A stretch of 64,000 bases of DNA from contig JALJCO010000163.1 in assembly GCA_023101725.1 (NCBI GenBank), positions 62,001 through 126,000 on the forward strand, given 5' to 3'. Of the stretch, positions 23,488 to 35,867 are shown in pieces (the first letter of the stretch is position 1; the number at the start of each line of letters is the position of its first letter). The notes beneath the pieces were generated by a model. That model worked only from the letters and a program-made list of their open reading frames with translations, was not told the origin of the DNA and made no database searches. The stretch is from Atherinomorus stipes. Lineage: Eukaryota; Chordata; Actinopteri; Atheriniformes; Atherinidae. The translations under genes were made by a program, and so were the position numbers.

Positions 23488-25120
23488 TGGCAGGAGACGG
23501 ATTTAGCATTGAAAATTAAACGCAACACACCGTAATAGACTTGACTGAAGCCTTTAGGGATGCAGAGGCCTGCATGTAAAGAATATCACCATAATCAATC
23601 ACAGGGAAAAAGGTGGCCATGACCTGGAACGTTTGACGCACAATTCAATTTTCAAATTCAATGATTAAAGTAAAAAAGTATTCTGTATTTCACTGTATGA
23701 TATGGTTTAAAAAACGGGGTTATTTTCAGATTTAGTGGTAGTACTGACAGAACAAGCTTTCCGTTCTCAGTCCGGCATAATTTGGCGCACAGACCACCGT
23801 CTGCATGGCAACGACGCTGGGCGGAATATCGGTAATGTTGGTAAATTTTTACAGCAAATCCTCTCCAAACATGCAGTTCAGATGGAAAACTGAAGCGCAG
23901 ATTAAAGCCAGAATTTGATGACCCTGTCATTTGCACACAGAGACTTCTCCCACATCCTCTGAGCCTTTTAATGGTACGCTTTCCTGTACATCGGGAGATT
24001 TTTAAGTATTTTCAGTTTGAGTTAAACCCCTTCCCTACGCAGCCGTTCAGTGTGTGGAGCTCTCTTTACTTTTCCTGAATTGCTCCTTTCATATCCAGTC
24101 ATATCACTGCCTGAGCGCTGTCATCTTGCTACCTCCACGTGTATAATTATAATTCTGTCATTTGTTTTCTCTCTGGCTCGTCTTTGAAGTGAAGTTGTTG
24201 AGAAATGACTCCTCTGACTGCTTAATCCTTTCTCTTTTGCTTTCTTTCTTTCCCCTCCATAGCGATGCCGTCACACATTATGACTCATCTTTTGCTGAAG
24301 TTTTATTGGAATTAGAGCAGCCAGACAGGAATCAGGTTAATCAGACTGAGACAAGATTGATGTCAAAGTACATTTCGCACAATCAGTGCTTGAATTATGT
24401 CGTCGTCCAGACCTGGAATTTTTCTTTTTTCAGTCTTGACCGATTTTTGCTTTTGGTTCCAGAGATCTGCTTGTTCCAAAAGATCCCTGTTACTGATACT
24501 GAGCGATTAGGGATGCTGAAGTGTGCACATTCCCTGGGCTCCATGCCCACTCTCTCTATCAGTCAAGGGGCTGAAGAGTGCAGAGCATCAGGTACCATTT
24601 CCTGGCAGAGAGGGGGTAATTTCTGGAGCTCTACATCCGTCTCTTCCTCAGAGAGACAGCTGTGTAAATCCTAATTATTCATCTGTGTTTAAAAGACCGT
24701 GCTTATGCTTAATAAGCTATGTTTCTTTCTTTGCTTTTTTTGCTCTCCCTCTTCTCATGGAAAACTTTCCTGGTGTCTGAAAATTCTCCAGAGGATCTCT
24801 GAAGGAACAGCATGTGAAATGCAAATCCACCTGAGACATTTCCTCCTCGTGTCTTAAGTGGATTCCCCCAGCTGGGACTAAAACATCTGGTAGTCTGGAG
24901 CAGTTGTGCCCACGTGTGACTAAAACAGCAAGTAGTCTCAGGCATGTATGGAGGCTTGATATTTACTGATTACTAGTTACTAAGTTTTGCATTTCTTTCC
25001 ACCTGAACAGCATTTATGTAAATGCATCAAAATATAATCACAGGCCACTAATTCTTACTGTCTTAGACTGAAAAGGTGTGAAACGTTCCTCAGAGGTTTT
25101 GCTCCATCATATATGTGTGG
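23488..25120. other. Intronic DNA free of obvious repeats
   Basis: The open frame 24162-24674 contains a possible acceptor (CCCTCCATAG) but no recognised protein motif and no supporting donor. It could be conserved regulatory DNA; the sequence alone does not say. Confidence 0.45.
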
Positions 25121-25832
25121 TAGACATGTAACGATATGAAAATTTTATGTCACGGTTATTGTTATCGTGGTATTGGTGAAATCTGATCAAAAAGTACTTG
25201 TACACACACTGAAATCATTTCACTAAGTTTCATTTAAAAAAAAAAAACAAAAAACCATGGACTTTCTGTTAGTGGAAACATTAAATAACATGTAGACATC
25301 AAACAAAAATGTGCATTAAAGATGGCATCTTATGACCATAAGAGGGTTCATCGCTTTATATAAATTGTAGATAAGAACTAAGAACATTTTTCTTCACATT
25401 CAGAGCTTAAGACTTGATCTAGTCCTCCAGATTTCAGACGAACTGGTCCAGAAAGGAAACTTTCACTGCTTCACATTAGTAGCATTCAAAGCAACACTAT
25501 CATATTAAATAAGGTAATGTGGCAGAAACATTAAAATAATACCACAAATAGATAAAGTTTCATCCCAGAATCCTTGTAAAAACCCTCCAGAATACATCCA
25601 GACTTCAGACTTTGTCCTTTTAGAAGGGAAAAAATCTCCAGAGCTTCCATGAGGTGCCTTCAGTGCCGTCCGCCATGTTTTCAGAAGCTAAACATTGTAA
25701 GCTGCGTCTGAGGGACCAATGCTGGTTTTCCAGGCGATGAGCAGCATCACTGTGCGAAAATCACAGTTTTACGATGATTAAAATCTGAAACGGTAATTCA
25801 TCTTTTGTCTCAGTTATTGTTGCATCTCTCAT
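25121..25832. mobile_element. Degraded inverted-repeat element, TAGACATGTAACGATA end
   Basis: The left end TAGACATGTAACGATATGAAA and the right end, reversed, (TATGAGAGATGCAACAATAA) are alignable. Both belong to the common 'TAGGGGTGTAACGAT' fish repeat type. No TSD is clear. Confidence 0.55.
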
Positions 25833-26526
25833 ACAGAGTCAGTCAATCCCAGTATGGGCTCAGCCATGACAGGGTGCAGTCAGGTTATTGCACATGCGTG
25901 AGAGGATCGTCATGACTATCCTCCGTATATCCGTTATCATCCGGTCCACAGCAGAAAGAAACAGTCGCTAAGCCCGTTTGCCTTTAATCACAGCGGTTGG
26001 AATGGTGGAGAGATGGTGGTGTCCGGGTGGGTGGGGTCCCGCAGGTGCTTTTTGATTGCATCCTCCATCCTGGGATCTGAGGGTCCACTGGGCCATTCTA
26101 AAGGTCTGTGGAAGGCTGTACCCCTCCACCTCAGTGCATTTAGTACCAGACTGCACTCAATCGATTTATTTATTGCACATCTGCAATCGATTTATCAATT
26201 TAAAACAAAATATCAATATATTTTTATTAAGATATGGAATTGGACCATATCGCATACAGTATATTGATATATGGAGTTCAATGTACGTTTGTTTTCTTTT
26301 CATATGTAAATGCTGCCATTACTAGGGTTTGTCATATTTAATTATTTTGCAATGTTCGTTATTTTCATCTGTGGATTTGTTATACAGTTGTTATGTTTAC
26401 ATTTTGTTCTAACAGCTGAGCATTATTTAATCTGGCAGGTTTCAGTAAAACTGCTTGTAACAAGTCATGTTTGGCTCGACTGTGACTAAACATTTGCTCT
26501 TACGTTGCGGTAAAAATATCAGGATA
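25833..26526. other. Intronic DNA, AT-rich second half
   Basis: Contains ATCGATTTAT repeats and a TATTGATATATGG patch at about 26155-26280, possibly the eroded end of an ATCGAT-type element. No gene was seen. Confidence 0.4.
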
Positions 26527-26528
26527 TA

Positions 26529-27009
26529 CAGTCGTCCTCAAAATTATTCATACCCTCCAGTTAAAGAAAAGGTTAAATTCACAATAGTGATTCAAATAAC
26601 AAGAAAATAATAATAAATAAAAATTTACAAAATTATAATTTGGTGAAATAAAATATTCCCTTTGAATTGTGGTTGGAAATAATAATAATAATAAAAAAAT
26701 TACTCTATCCCAGACACATTACGCCTTTCCCGAGAACATGGACCAACATACCTGTCGACAGGTGCAGACGTCTGATTGGACGTTACAGAAAAAACCTGAT
26801 TGCAGTGATTGAATCACAGTGTTGCTCAACAAAATTTTAGCTTCGGATCCCCATCACGCTTGTTTACTTTTATTTTTTGTGTGTTTGTTTTTAATATTTC
26901 TTTCAAACCGCAATTCAAAATCAGTGTCATGATTTTCATAGAATTTTTATTTACAACTGTTTATTTTTCTTCTTAAATTTGAGGGTATGAATATTTTTGA
27001 GGACGACTG
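26529..27009. mobile_element. Tc1/mariner-like MITE, TA-CAGTCGTCCTC...GAGGACGACTG-TA
   Basis: The best-preserved copy of its family, 481 bp. The ends are CAGTCGTCCTCAAAATTATT and the inverse, each flanked by TA (26527-26528, 27010-27011), the target duplication of Tc1/mariner transposons. There is no transposase inside. Confidence 0.88.
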
Positions 27010-28005
27010 TATATAGTAAGTAGTAAGTAAGTGATAATTTATTCGGTTAAGCACATAAGGAAATAACATTTTCAGTCAACTAAATTATGTCCATTAAACA
27101 ACATCAGTCCTTACAATTCATGACAGAAAGGGTTTAGGCTGAAGTTAAACTTATTTTGCCTAACCCAAAACAAAGTTAACCAACATAGAGCTTTTGTGCC
27201 AGAGTATTCCCTGCATCATTGGCAAAGATATCCCAGAGCAAGGTGGCAGTTATGGACCTAATTTTGCTAAGGTTCTCGGGAAATGTCAGTATTTATGTCT
27301 GAAAGTGCTTCTGTTTATCAGTGAGACCTAAATGCTGCCCCAGCTACAGTATTTCTCACAGCTTTGTATTTATCATGCTTCCCTCGACTGACTGCAGAGT
27401 ACGAAACCTTTTGGTTTGACTTTCTTCAAAATGCATGAAAGGAAGTGACCATAGTTATTAAAGCTCTTGGAAAGTTTACTTTCTGAAGTAATGCAAAGCC
27501 ACTAATGGAAGTGATGGTCTACATGCTTTAACTCTGGAATCATTTGGGTATTGGATAAGCGGAGGAAAAGTTACCTAATCACCTTCCAAACTGACTGAGA
27601 AACTGCAATTTGTTTATTCAGGGAAGGGTGAGTGTGCACGTTCTTTCCCAGCATTTCATGGCCTTTCTCTTGAGTGAAAGACGAGCACATTCACACACAG
27701 CTGCTTCGTAGATCAGCCGTTAAACTGACCTCAAACTTGGAAGTCTTTGTCAGCCAAGCTGTTGCTGCTGAAGCACCTCCATCATGGATTTGATTTTTCT
27801 TCATTTCTTTACTTCTTCACCACTAAGGCCCTGTCCCAGTGTTCCCCCTACTTTCACCCACGAGCCCTCGCCCACGATCACTACACCCTCGAATTGAAGC
27901 CAAGTGGGTAGGGCTTTGTAATCTTCTAGGAAATGGGACACCACTTGCTGCATTTACGTTCAGGCATGTAAGCGACTGCGTAGTGATGTTTGCACATACA
28001 TGTAC
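27010..28005. other. Intronic DNA; short dispersed-repeat text at 27826-27955
   Basis: AAGGCCCTGTCCCAGTGTTC and the following CCCTCGAATTGAAGCCAAGT resemble a fish interspersed repeat end. The rest looks unique. Confidence 0.4.
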
Positions 28006-28440
28006 TTCCCAAAAAATTAGAATATTGTGAAAAAGTTCAAGTATTTCTATAATTCAACTTAAAAGGTGCAATTTACATACTGTATAGACAAATAATATGT
28101 GAATCAATATATTTCAAGCTTTTATTTGTTTGGATGTTGCTGATTAGAAGTTGCAGCTTAAGAAAAACCTTAAATTCTGAAACTAAAAAAATTAGAATAT
28201 TGCATGAAATCAATTTAGAAAGGACTTAAATACAAAAAAGTCAGGCCTCCTAAAGTAAAATCGTGCCAGAGAAACGTGATCTTAATTTTATTTTTAAAAA
28301 ATTGTGATTCATATTTTTCCCAGAATCGTGCTGCCCTGAGATAAAGTAATCCTAAAATAACTGTTGATTAATTGTAATCGAGGTACCATGTTCAATTAAT
28401 TGTGATATTGATTTAAGGTGATATCTCCCAGCCCTACACT
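28006..28440. mobile_element. Mariner-like AAAATTAGAATATTGTGAAAAAG repeat and an adjacent MITE end
   Basis: About 28008-28260 starts CCCAAAAAATTAGAATATTG and repeats ATTAGAATATTGCATG internally, a phrase of a widespread Tc1/mariner-type repeat. It is followed by AATCGTG/ATTAATTGTG text ending CTCCCAGCCCTAC at 28437, the right end of a TAGGGCTGG element. Confidence 0.55.
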
Positions 28441-29464
28441 TGCTCTTTGGTATGATCGCAAAAATAAGTCAGAAATATAGACTGCTGAGAAATTAAAAGG
28501 AGTATTTTGGACATTTATACTTAAAACTGGGTTATATGATGGTTGTGAAGTTGTTCTGAGCCATCTCTTTACTGAGAGAAGGGATCTTATCCAGAATACC
28601 AACATTTACACCCCACAGTCACAGAGGGGTTTCATGACTACTTAAATTATAAATTTTGTCCTTTGGCCTTTTATTCTACCACCTTTCATATAACCTATGG
28701 GCCATTTTTATGCTGACGTTTGGTGATGTTCTGTCCCACCGTCATAGAAATACACCAGCAACTGCTACACTGTTATTACCGCTTCTTTCTGACTCAGTCA
28801 TTGGTTAGGAACTGTAAACGTTGACTGATCAAAGACTCATCAAACATTGAGTGAATTATTCTTCACTGGAAATGTGAAAGTCATCTTCACTTCTGCCTCA
28901 CAACAAACTTTTCCATTAGTTTCCTCTTGGCTTGATTGTGTTTTCTGTATAAATGCACTTCTTTTGCCGTTTGTTGCAAACTGTTCCCGTTTGGTAGGGA
29001 CGCCTTCTGTGAGTGAGGTCATATACGTCATCTGCCCACATTCATGTGGATATTTCTCTCCCATTGAGTAAGACTGTTATGATGTAGGTCCCATCCAGTC
29101 CTGCATGCTGCAACAACTCCCTGCGGGCCGGCATACAGACTATCCACTGTGACCAAATCAAGTCTTCCTCCTCTGAAATGTGTTAATCTAAAGAAAGCTG
29201 AGAGCTCTGACCCGGTGACTCATTTCAAATCACCCTCTTATACAGCTGGAGTGAAGTTGAGGATTTTCACGTAGTTTTGTTTCGGTGGAACTCTGAAATG
29301 TGTTGTATCATGTCAGAAGTCAACGCATTCTGGGTAATTTAAAATGCTGTGACACATAATATCTGAGAAAATAAAAGATGAGATGAGTCCATCGATCATT
29401 TTGGGTTTTTTGGATTTTTTTAGGTTTTTCTAAGCACAAATGATCTTATCTAAAATGTAGTATA
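28441..29464. other. Intronic DNA, nothing recognised
   Basis: Open frames on opposite strands at 28840-29071 coincide and match nothing. Confidence 0.5.
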
Positions 29465-29570
29465 AAATAAGGCTTTGAAAAAATATCAATACACTGAAAT
29501 ATTGCGATATTTTCATATGCTGATATCATATTGATATTTAAAATCCGGTATCGATCTATTTTACCTGATT
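29465..29570. mobile_element. Truncated TAGGGGTGGG-family foldback MITE
   Basis: Has GAAAAAATATCAATACACTG, ATATTGCGATATTTTCATAT and GGTATCGATCTATTTTACCT in family order; only the left arm remains. Confidence 0.75.
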
Positions 29571-30215
29571 TAGAGTCCAAAACTCAAAAACAGAGCAACA
29601 TGCTCATTAAATGACTAAAACATGGTAAAACACACATTAATCCATCACAGTCAGTGGAAAGAAAAGTATTTTAAAAGTCATCCTGGAATAACAAACAAGC
29701 TGGACACTGACTTGTGTGTCTCCATCTATACAATGTCTCCTCAGGAAGTGTAAACACCAGAGGGGGGTTGGGGGGGGGGGGGGGGCAGTGATGGCAGGTC
29801 AATTCCTCTGGAGCATCCCAGCCAGGAAGCGGCATTGCGGCAGACAGGGGAATAACAGGAAGGGGGTACCTGACTGACACTCGGATGGAAACGTCCTTGT
29901 GCGAGCTGACCGGGGGCTAAAGTTCAAAGACTAAAAAAAGAGACGTGGGGACGGGGGACTCTCTCATGCAGAGTCCTCTGATGGCAAACCTCGCTGCATG
30001 GTGGCTGTGAGTGTTTGGGCCAAAACCTGAACGACCCCTGCTTGATGGAGTGCTGTGCGAATGGCCGTCTGCAGAACTCAGAGGCCATAATAAGCTTTGA
30101 GAAATTTCCAAATTGCAGTTTTTTATTATGGCTGTGGGGGCACCTCAAGCTCACAGCTGGATGGTTTTTAACTTTAACTCGCCAATAAACAGCAGGAAAG
30201 GCTTTTTCACCCCCC
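29571..30215. other. Intronic DNA with a poly-G run at about 29770-29785
   Basis: Nothing else recognised. Several overlapping short open frames around 29900-30240 on the minus strand have no known product. Confidence 0.5.
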
Positions 30216-30223
30216 CTTTTTAG

Positions 30224-30821
30224 TGGGGCTGTGCAATTAATCAAAATTTGATCGTGATTTCCATTCTTGGATCACACAATCTTCAAACTCCTTTTATCAG
30301 GTTAAAACTATTTATTTGCCATTTTTTGTTACAATTTCTGAAGGTTACTCTGAAGTTAAAATTTATTTTAGTGGTTTCTCACCCATGCAATTTGTTTGGT
30401 GTCATTAACAAACATGTTAGATTTGGAACGTTGCAGCAATGCACTAAAGCTTAGTTTATTTTACTTTTTATTTAGTTTTAAATGAATATATTTATTTTAT
30501 CCTTCAAATACAGAGAAATTGCAGAACAAGTGGACACTGTTTATTTTGGATACATTTATGTTTCTCTATGCTTCATTTAATGGTCAGAATATATTTATTG
30601 GATTTCTTCTAATGTTTATACATTGCAAAACAGCTGTAAGGTACACATTTGGAGCTTATATTCAATTTCAATGTTTTTTGTAAAATATCTGTTTTTGACA
30701 GAGAGAGAAATGCTAAATAAATACATCATTTAACAAAGAAAATAATTGTTTGAATAATCATGATTTCAATATTGACCAAAATAATCCTGATAATTAATTT
30801 TTCCTTAATCACGCAACCTTA
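30224..30821. mobile_element. hAT-like element A (TGGGGCTGTGCAATTAATC ends), TSD CTTTTTAG
   Basis: 598 bp. The left end is TGGGGCTGTGCAATTAATC and the right end, reverse-complemented, TAAGGTTGCGTGATTAAGG. CTTTTTAG stands at 30216-30223 and 30822-30829. The interior is homologous to 58796-59346 (for example GGTTAAAAC, GTGTCATTAACAAA, AAATGTTAGATTTG). Confidence 0.85.
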
Positions 30822-30829
30822 CTTTTTAG

Positions 30830-31429
30830 TAGGGGTGGGAAAAATATTGATACACTGAAATATTGCGATATTTTCATATGCTCATATCATATTGATATTT
30901 AAAAACACGGTATCGATCTATTTTACTGACAAAATCTTGCAAGATTTTGTCGTTCTGGTATGAAATCTCGTGGGTTTTCGAGAAATCTTGCAACATTTTG
31001 GAAGAGAACGATGAAATCTCGTAAGAATTCCTTGGAAAAATGGATCAATATCGCAATATTTTCAATGCTGATATCACATTGATATTTAAAAATACAGTAT
31101 CTATCATGAAATCTCACATGATTTTGTTGTTCTGTTTTGAAATCTTGCAGTCTTTCATGAAATCTTGCGAGATTTCCTTGCAAAAATAGATCAACATCAC
31201 AATATTTTCATATGCTGATATCATATCGATATTTAAGAACAGGGTAGCGATCTATTTTACTAACGAAATCTTGCGAGATTTTGTTCTGTTACAAAATCTC
31301 ACGGGTTTTCAGGAGATCTCAAACGAGAGAGATTTTATTGGAAAATATAGCATTTTTAAATATCAATATGAAATCTGGATATGAAAATATCGCAATATTT
31401 CAGTGTATTGATAGTTTTTCCCAGCCCTA
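30830..31429. mobile_element. Foldback MITE B (TAGGGGTGGG family), TSD CTTTTTAG shared with element A
   Basis: 600 bp. It starts TAGGGGTGGGAAAAATATTG and ends TTTCCCAGCCCTA. CTTTTTAG stands on both sides (30822-30829, 31430-31437). Arms carry repeated GAAATCTTGCGAGATTT-type palindromes separated by TATCGAT blocks. Confidence 0.9.
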
Positions 31430-31437
31430 CTTTTTAG

Positions 31438-31909
31438 CCCCGTTTTGACCAGCGGGTCTGGGTGGCGTAGGTCCACGTTTTTTTGCGTCTCCACAGATAA
31501 AAACTTTGACGAGTACCCTTATGTCCGACCCGACCCATCCTACTTTTTTGGCACCCCTCCATAGGGGTACTGATCTAACCAATCCGAACCAAAGAGGTGG
31601 AGCTTAACACACAGCAATATGTTGATTGGTTGAAAAATTACATCCCTTCCTGGTTCAAAACAAACAGCTGCGCGGCTCAGTCTTCGCACATTTTCAACAG
31701 CTTATTAGTTTACAGAATTAATAGGCAACATGGTTTATGTGTTATTTTTTACAGTGGTCACTTCTGGAATCAAATTCCTTCGTACACTTAATGGCAGATG
31801 ATATCACTCCGCTGGCAAATACTGGAAGTAAAAAAGTGTTGCTGCTGAGACACTTTACTATCAAAATGTAACACAATCCAAGGTTTTATTTGTAACATTA
31901 TTTTGTTAA
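31438..31909. repeat. Dispersed-repeat-like text (GGGTCTGGGTGGCGTAGG) then unique DNA
   Basis: The stretch 31440-31600 contains GGGTGGCGTAGGTCCACG and TTTTGGCACCCCTCCATAGG, the wording of a fish inverted-repeat element; only one end is recognisable. Confidence 0.45.
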
Positions 31910-32559
31910 AGGGACTTGAGGCAAGATTAAGAAACGAAACTCGCAACTGCCGCGACTGCCGCGACTGGCGCTCAGGTAACTGCAGCCACGAGCCAATGTT
32001 GTTTACTCACCTTTTTCTCCGTAGTTCCACTTTTTAGCGTCTGTCAGTTGATCTGGATCGTTTGCTGACGGCAGAAGAATCCATAACTATCGCTTACGAT
32101 ATTTACATTTTTCGCGACCGGCTTCTTCCTATATCAAAACTGCGGATGTAGCGTCATTTGACGTCACGTCCGCAGGGCAGAGCTGGAAAGCTATAATGTT
32201 GTTTACGAAGCTTTTTCTTCGTAGTTCCACTTTTTAGTGTCTGTCAGCTGGTCTGGATCGTTTGCTGACGGCAGAAGAATCCATAACTATCGCATACAGT
32301 GTTCGAATTTAACGCGACCGTCTTTTTCCCGCATCAAAACTGCGGATGTAGCGTCATTTGACGTCACGTCCGCATGGCAGCGCGGGAAATTCGGACACCG
32401 AATTGCAGCGCATTTTGCAGCACACAGCCTGTTCAAGGCAACGGAGAGAAACATGGGTGGAAACGTTATTTTTGGTATTTAGCGCTTCATCACCCATTAG
32501 TATGAAAAAAAAAGGGACATTCATGTTTGTTTGTTTTTAAATTCCTGCCTCAAGTCCCT
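31910..32559. mobile_element. TTAA-target element, AGGGACTTGAGGCA ends, with a 200-bp internal tandem repeat
   Basis: 650 bp. The left end is AGGGACTTGAGGCAAG and the right end, reversed, AGGGACTTGAGGCAGG. TTAA lies at 31906-31909 and 32560-32563. Two copies of a unit containing GTAGTTCCACTTTTTAG, GGATCGTTTGCTGACGGCAG and GCGTCATTTGACGTCACGTC start 200 bp apart (32021 and 32221 at the same word). No transposase is present. The piggyBac/Kolobok-like assignment rests on the TTAA target. Confidence 0.85.
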
Positions 32560-32563
32560 TTAA

Positions 32564-33911
32564 CATGGCATTTGAACAGATAGTCTTGTGTTGTAACTGA
32601 TTTCCTCGGGTGTTCTGTGGAGTGGATACGTTTATCATTAATGACAAGCTAGCAGATTAATATTGACTTATGCTAGCATTAGCATTGTGGAGCATCAGTA
32701 ACAAGAATATGAGATGAAATAAGATGAAACTGTCTCCAGTGATAAATAGGACCCTGGCTCACTCCAAAATGAGGCAAATGTCAAAAACCCTGAACCTCCC
32801 CTTTAATTCTCATACCTCCCCTTGGCTTTCACCTTTATTTAACTTTCTTAAAAGCCTTAAAAAAGTTAAAGCTTATGGTTGGTGAGAGGTTAATGCTAAG
32901 GTCAGACATTAAGGGAAGGTTGCTCATGTTTGCAACACTCCTGGAAATATGGTCGTGCCATTGCTGCCTAATCCCGGAGGGTAGTTGCACCACTGATGTC
33001 CAGTCTTTTCCACACACGGCCCCCCTAATCAAGGCTGACAATAAAGGACAGAGATGCAGCAGGTTGTCTTGGTTGGGTTCGGATTAAATCTTTCCACCCC
33101 CCCATCTTTTTGTCCTCCCCCGGCTCAAGAGTCTGAATTGTTTTTCTTGTGACCTAGCTAATTGTGGGGGGTTTAAACGCAGCTCATCTCAGATTAACCT
33201 GAATGACAAAAGAACAGAGTAGTGGGATGAGTGTTTGTGGTCAGCGAGACAGACTGGAACAGGACATTTAGGCAATAAATTCTGCATGAGGATGTTCCCT
33301 CCCACACGCACATCTCACCACGCTGAGGATGCAACAGCCGGCTGTTTTCAGAGAGTACGCCAGCAGAATGAGAGAAAGCATCTTTATGGATGTTTGGTGA
33401 CATCACTAGCTGCATTTCCACGACTGCTAATGAGATTAATAATCCAATCAGAATAAAAATGCCTCATGTAAACACCTCAATCAGATCAGAGCAATCTGAG
33501 CCGGCTTTATCAGACGGGATTATTAAACGGATTAAGAGGGGTTGGTTAAATCTTTGGCTAATCTGATCATTTTTCTCTGACTGGACTAACATGTTTTGTC
33601 CATGTTTGATCCATTTGCTGTGAGGTAGAAACATGATGGCAGTAAAACTATTTTTTTGTCCTGTTGGAGACCTTAAACTTACCCTTTAGATTGTGTGCTC
33701 ATGAAATCTTGTGGATTCCCAAATTTGTAGAGTAAAATTTGGATGACTTAGTTGAATTTTAGCTCTTATGATTTCATCTTTGGGGCCGTATATCTCTGTT
33801 TATAGTTTCATAAATGATTTTGCTTCATTTGATAATTTCACAACTCCTTTGCTGTTAGTCTCTGATATGGACTCCGATCCAACGCTTCCTAAAATTTGCC
33901 AGAGGAATGGT
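32564..33911. other. Intronic DNA, nothing firmly recognised
   Basis: AATCTGAGCCGGCTTTATCA and the repeated GGATTAT/AATCTGATC text at 33430-33570 may be an eroded repeat. No gene was seen. Confidence 0.45.
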
Positions 33912-33915
33912 TTAA

Positions 33916-34365
33916 AGGAGTAGTACACCCACAGAATGATATCTTCATCTTCTCCTCACTCTCATGCTGAGCAAGACTCTGGAGCACTTTTTAATATCTC
34001 AATTGCAGCCGGGCATCGGGGGGTTTTCGTTATCCACCAACTTTCATATAATGGAGTTCACTGACGACTGAGACAAAAAGGTCCATAAAAGTCCACAAAA
34101 ACTTGTCAATATTCCTCCATGCTGCTCGTCCAACGTAATCCAAGTGTCCTGAGTGGGTAGCGTCCAGAATTTACTGGAAACCGCATCATTTAGTAGATTT
34201 TGTAGCCTGAACAGTAGTTCATCAAGCTGCCGCGAAGCGCGTCCATGCAAGTTCACGACACTACGGAAGCCGAGACGAGATCGCACGTTCTCTTTTTCTT
34301 CCTTTCTTTGTTTTAAATCAGTAGCCAACACCTCTTGTGTTTGTCTACAGCTCGTTCACTCTTAG
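33916..34365. mobile_element. TTAA-target element fragment, AGGAGTAGTACACCC end
   Basis: Starts after TTAA (33912-33915). It shares more than 250 bp with the element at 41987: CACCCACAGAATGA, GGTCCATAAAAGTCCACAA, GTGTCCTGAGTGGGTAGC. The right terminus was not identified. Confidence 0.65.
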
Positions 34366-35777
34366 CACAATGTAAACAGCAAATTTCTTCTTCTACGCTT
34401 GCATTATCGGCAGAGTAGGTGCGGAACGCCGCGGCTTCCGTAGTGTCATGAACTCGCACAAACGCCCAAATAGAGCAATGCAGTCCGTATGCACATTCAC
34501 ACTACCCCAAATGAAGCAATTTTCCCTGATTCTAATCAAAAAGGCAGGTGTGAATGTGCCCTAACCGACTTGTTGAACTAGTTAAGTCCTCTTGTACAGG
34601 CGCTGCATCCTTACTAGCAGTAGAATCTGGTCTTTGCCGCAAGTTTAAGTGCTATTCCTTTTGTTAGCAGCGTGAAGAGACCCAACAGAGATCGCTTTTG
34701 TTTCAGAAAGTGCCATCAATCAATCAATCAATTTTATTTATATAGCCCTTTACAGCACACAATAGTCCCAAGAGGGACCGACAGAGATGCAAAAATCATT
34801 TACAGGAAACAATGCAGCTTCTTTCTCTCTTCTATTCAGCAAAAAGAATTTTCTCAGTAAATTTGAAGGTGGTTTCTTGCTGAGATGAATTGGCAGGCCC
34901 ACTTCACACGTGCTCCAACAGGCCCCTTCTGACTAACGGTTTGCAGTATTCAGATCAATGCATGCCTGATACGATCAATTCAGTCTAAATCCAGAGACAA
35001 TTCACTATTTTAAAAATAAAGTGTGACATCTACAGGGTCACTTCTCTGATTTTTAAGAAGGAACAAATGTGTTCTCAGGCTGAGGGTTAATTTGATGGAT
35101 TACTCATTTTGAAGTGACTCATAATTAATGGATGAGTCAAATGACATTTAAAAAACAAGAGATCAGTTTTAGTTTTAATTATACAGTCACAGTTAAAAGA
35201 AAAGCATCCAGACTCACTAAAATGTTAGAAACACGGGTTCATGTCAGTGAAAGGCAGCTCATAGATTTATTCCCCATTCTTTCCTTCTTCTGTACTTGGA
35301 AAGAAACTGAGCTGAACTCCCTGGTTCGACCTCAGCACCCTGCAGGGGTTAAAGTTCAAACGCAGCTCTAAATCAGGCAGCGGAGTTGAGCTCAGGCACA
35401 TAAACATAAGCTGATGCATGAAAGAAGTTAGAGGGAAAACTTGGACGGTCTTCAGGAAAAAGGGAAGAAGAAAAAAAAAAGCTGAGTTTCTGTGTAAATT
35501 TACATGAGTCAGTCAGGATGTGTGTGAACATGTGGAGGTGGGATCGGGCAGAAAGGCGGGGTTGATTATTTCTGTCTGTCTGCTGGTCTCACCAGTAGAC
35601 AGCTGTAGTAAACACAGCGAGGCTCCGTCACCTTCCTGCGATCCCCCGCTCGTCACGCCGTTTTCACCCACAAGCTCGGGGTTATTTCAGGAGCCCCCCC
35701 AACGCTGAAAGTCCGGCGGGACTCGGATTTAAAACTCTCACCACCTTCTGTCTGTTTGGATCTTGGAGATATTGGCT
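34366..35777. other. Intronic DNA; retroelement-tail repeat at 34716-34800
   Basis: CAATCAATCAATTTTATTTA then TATAGCCCTTTACAGC is a common fish retroelement-tail repeat. From 35500 the sequence becomes GC- and CpG-richer, leading into a candidate alternative first exon. Confidence 0.5.
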
Positions 35778-35867
35778 GGTTCTTCCACAGAGACTCAGAG
35801 CTGGCTCTTCCTGGGAGCCCGTTTTCTATGGCAAGTATGGAGCTGAAACTGAATGAAACTCATCCTG
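35778..35867 (+). other. Candidate alternative first coding exon of plekhg5 (speculative)
   Basis: After CpG-rich DNA, an ATG at 35828 in the context TTTCTATGG opens 13 codons (MASMELKLNETHP) plus one base, then a GTAGGA donor. The leftover single base is the phase required by exon c (57205) if exons a and b are skipped. The left boundary is taken from a possible acceptor-like CTTCCACAG and is uncertain. There is no homology support; this is pattern inference only. Confidence 0.2.

Noticed and set aside
24162..24674. 170-codon open frame in the giant intron
   Set aside because: No recognisable domain; the acceptor-like sequence has no partner donor; the length is within chance for this amount of DNA.
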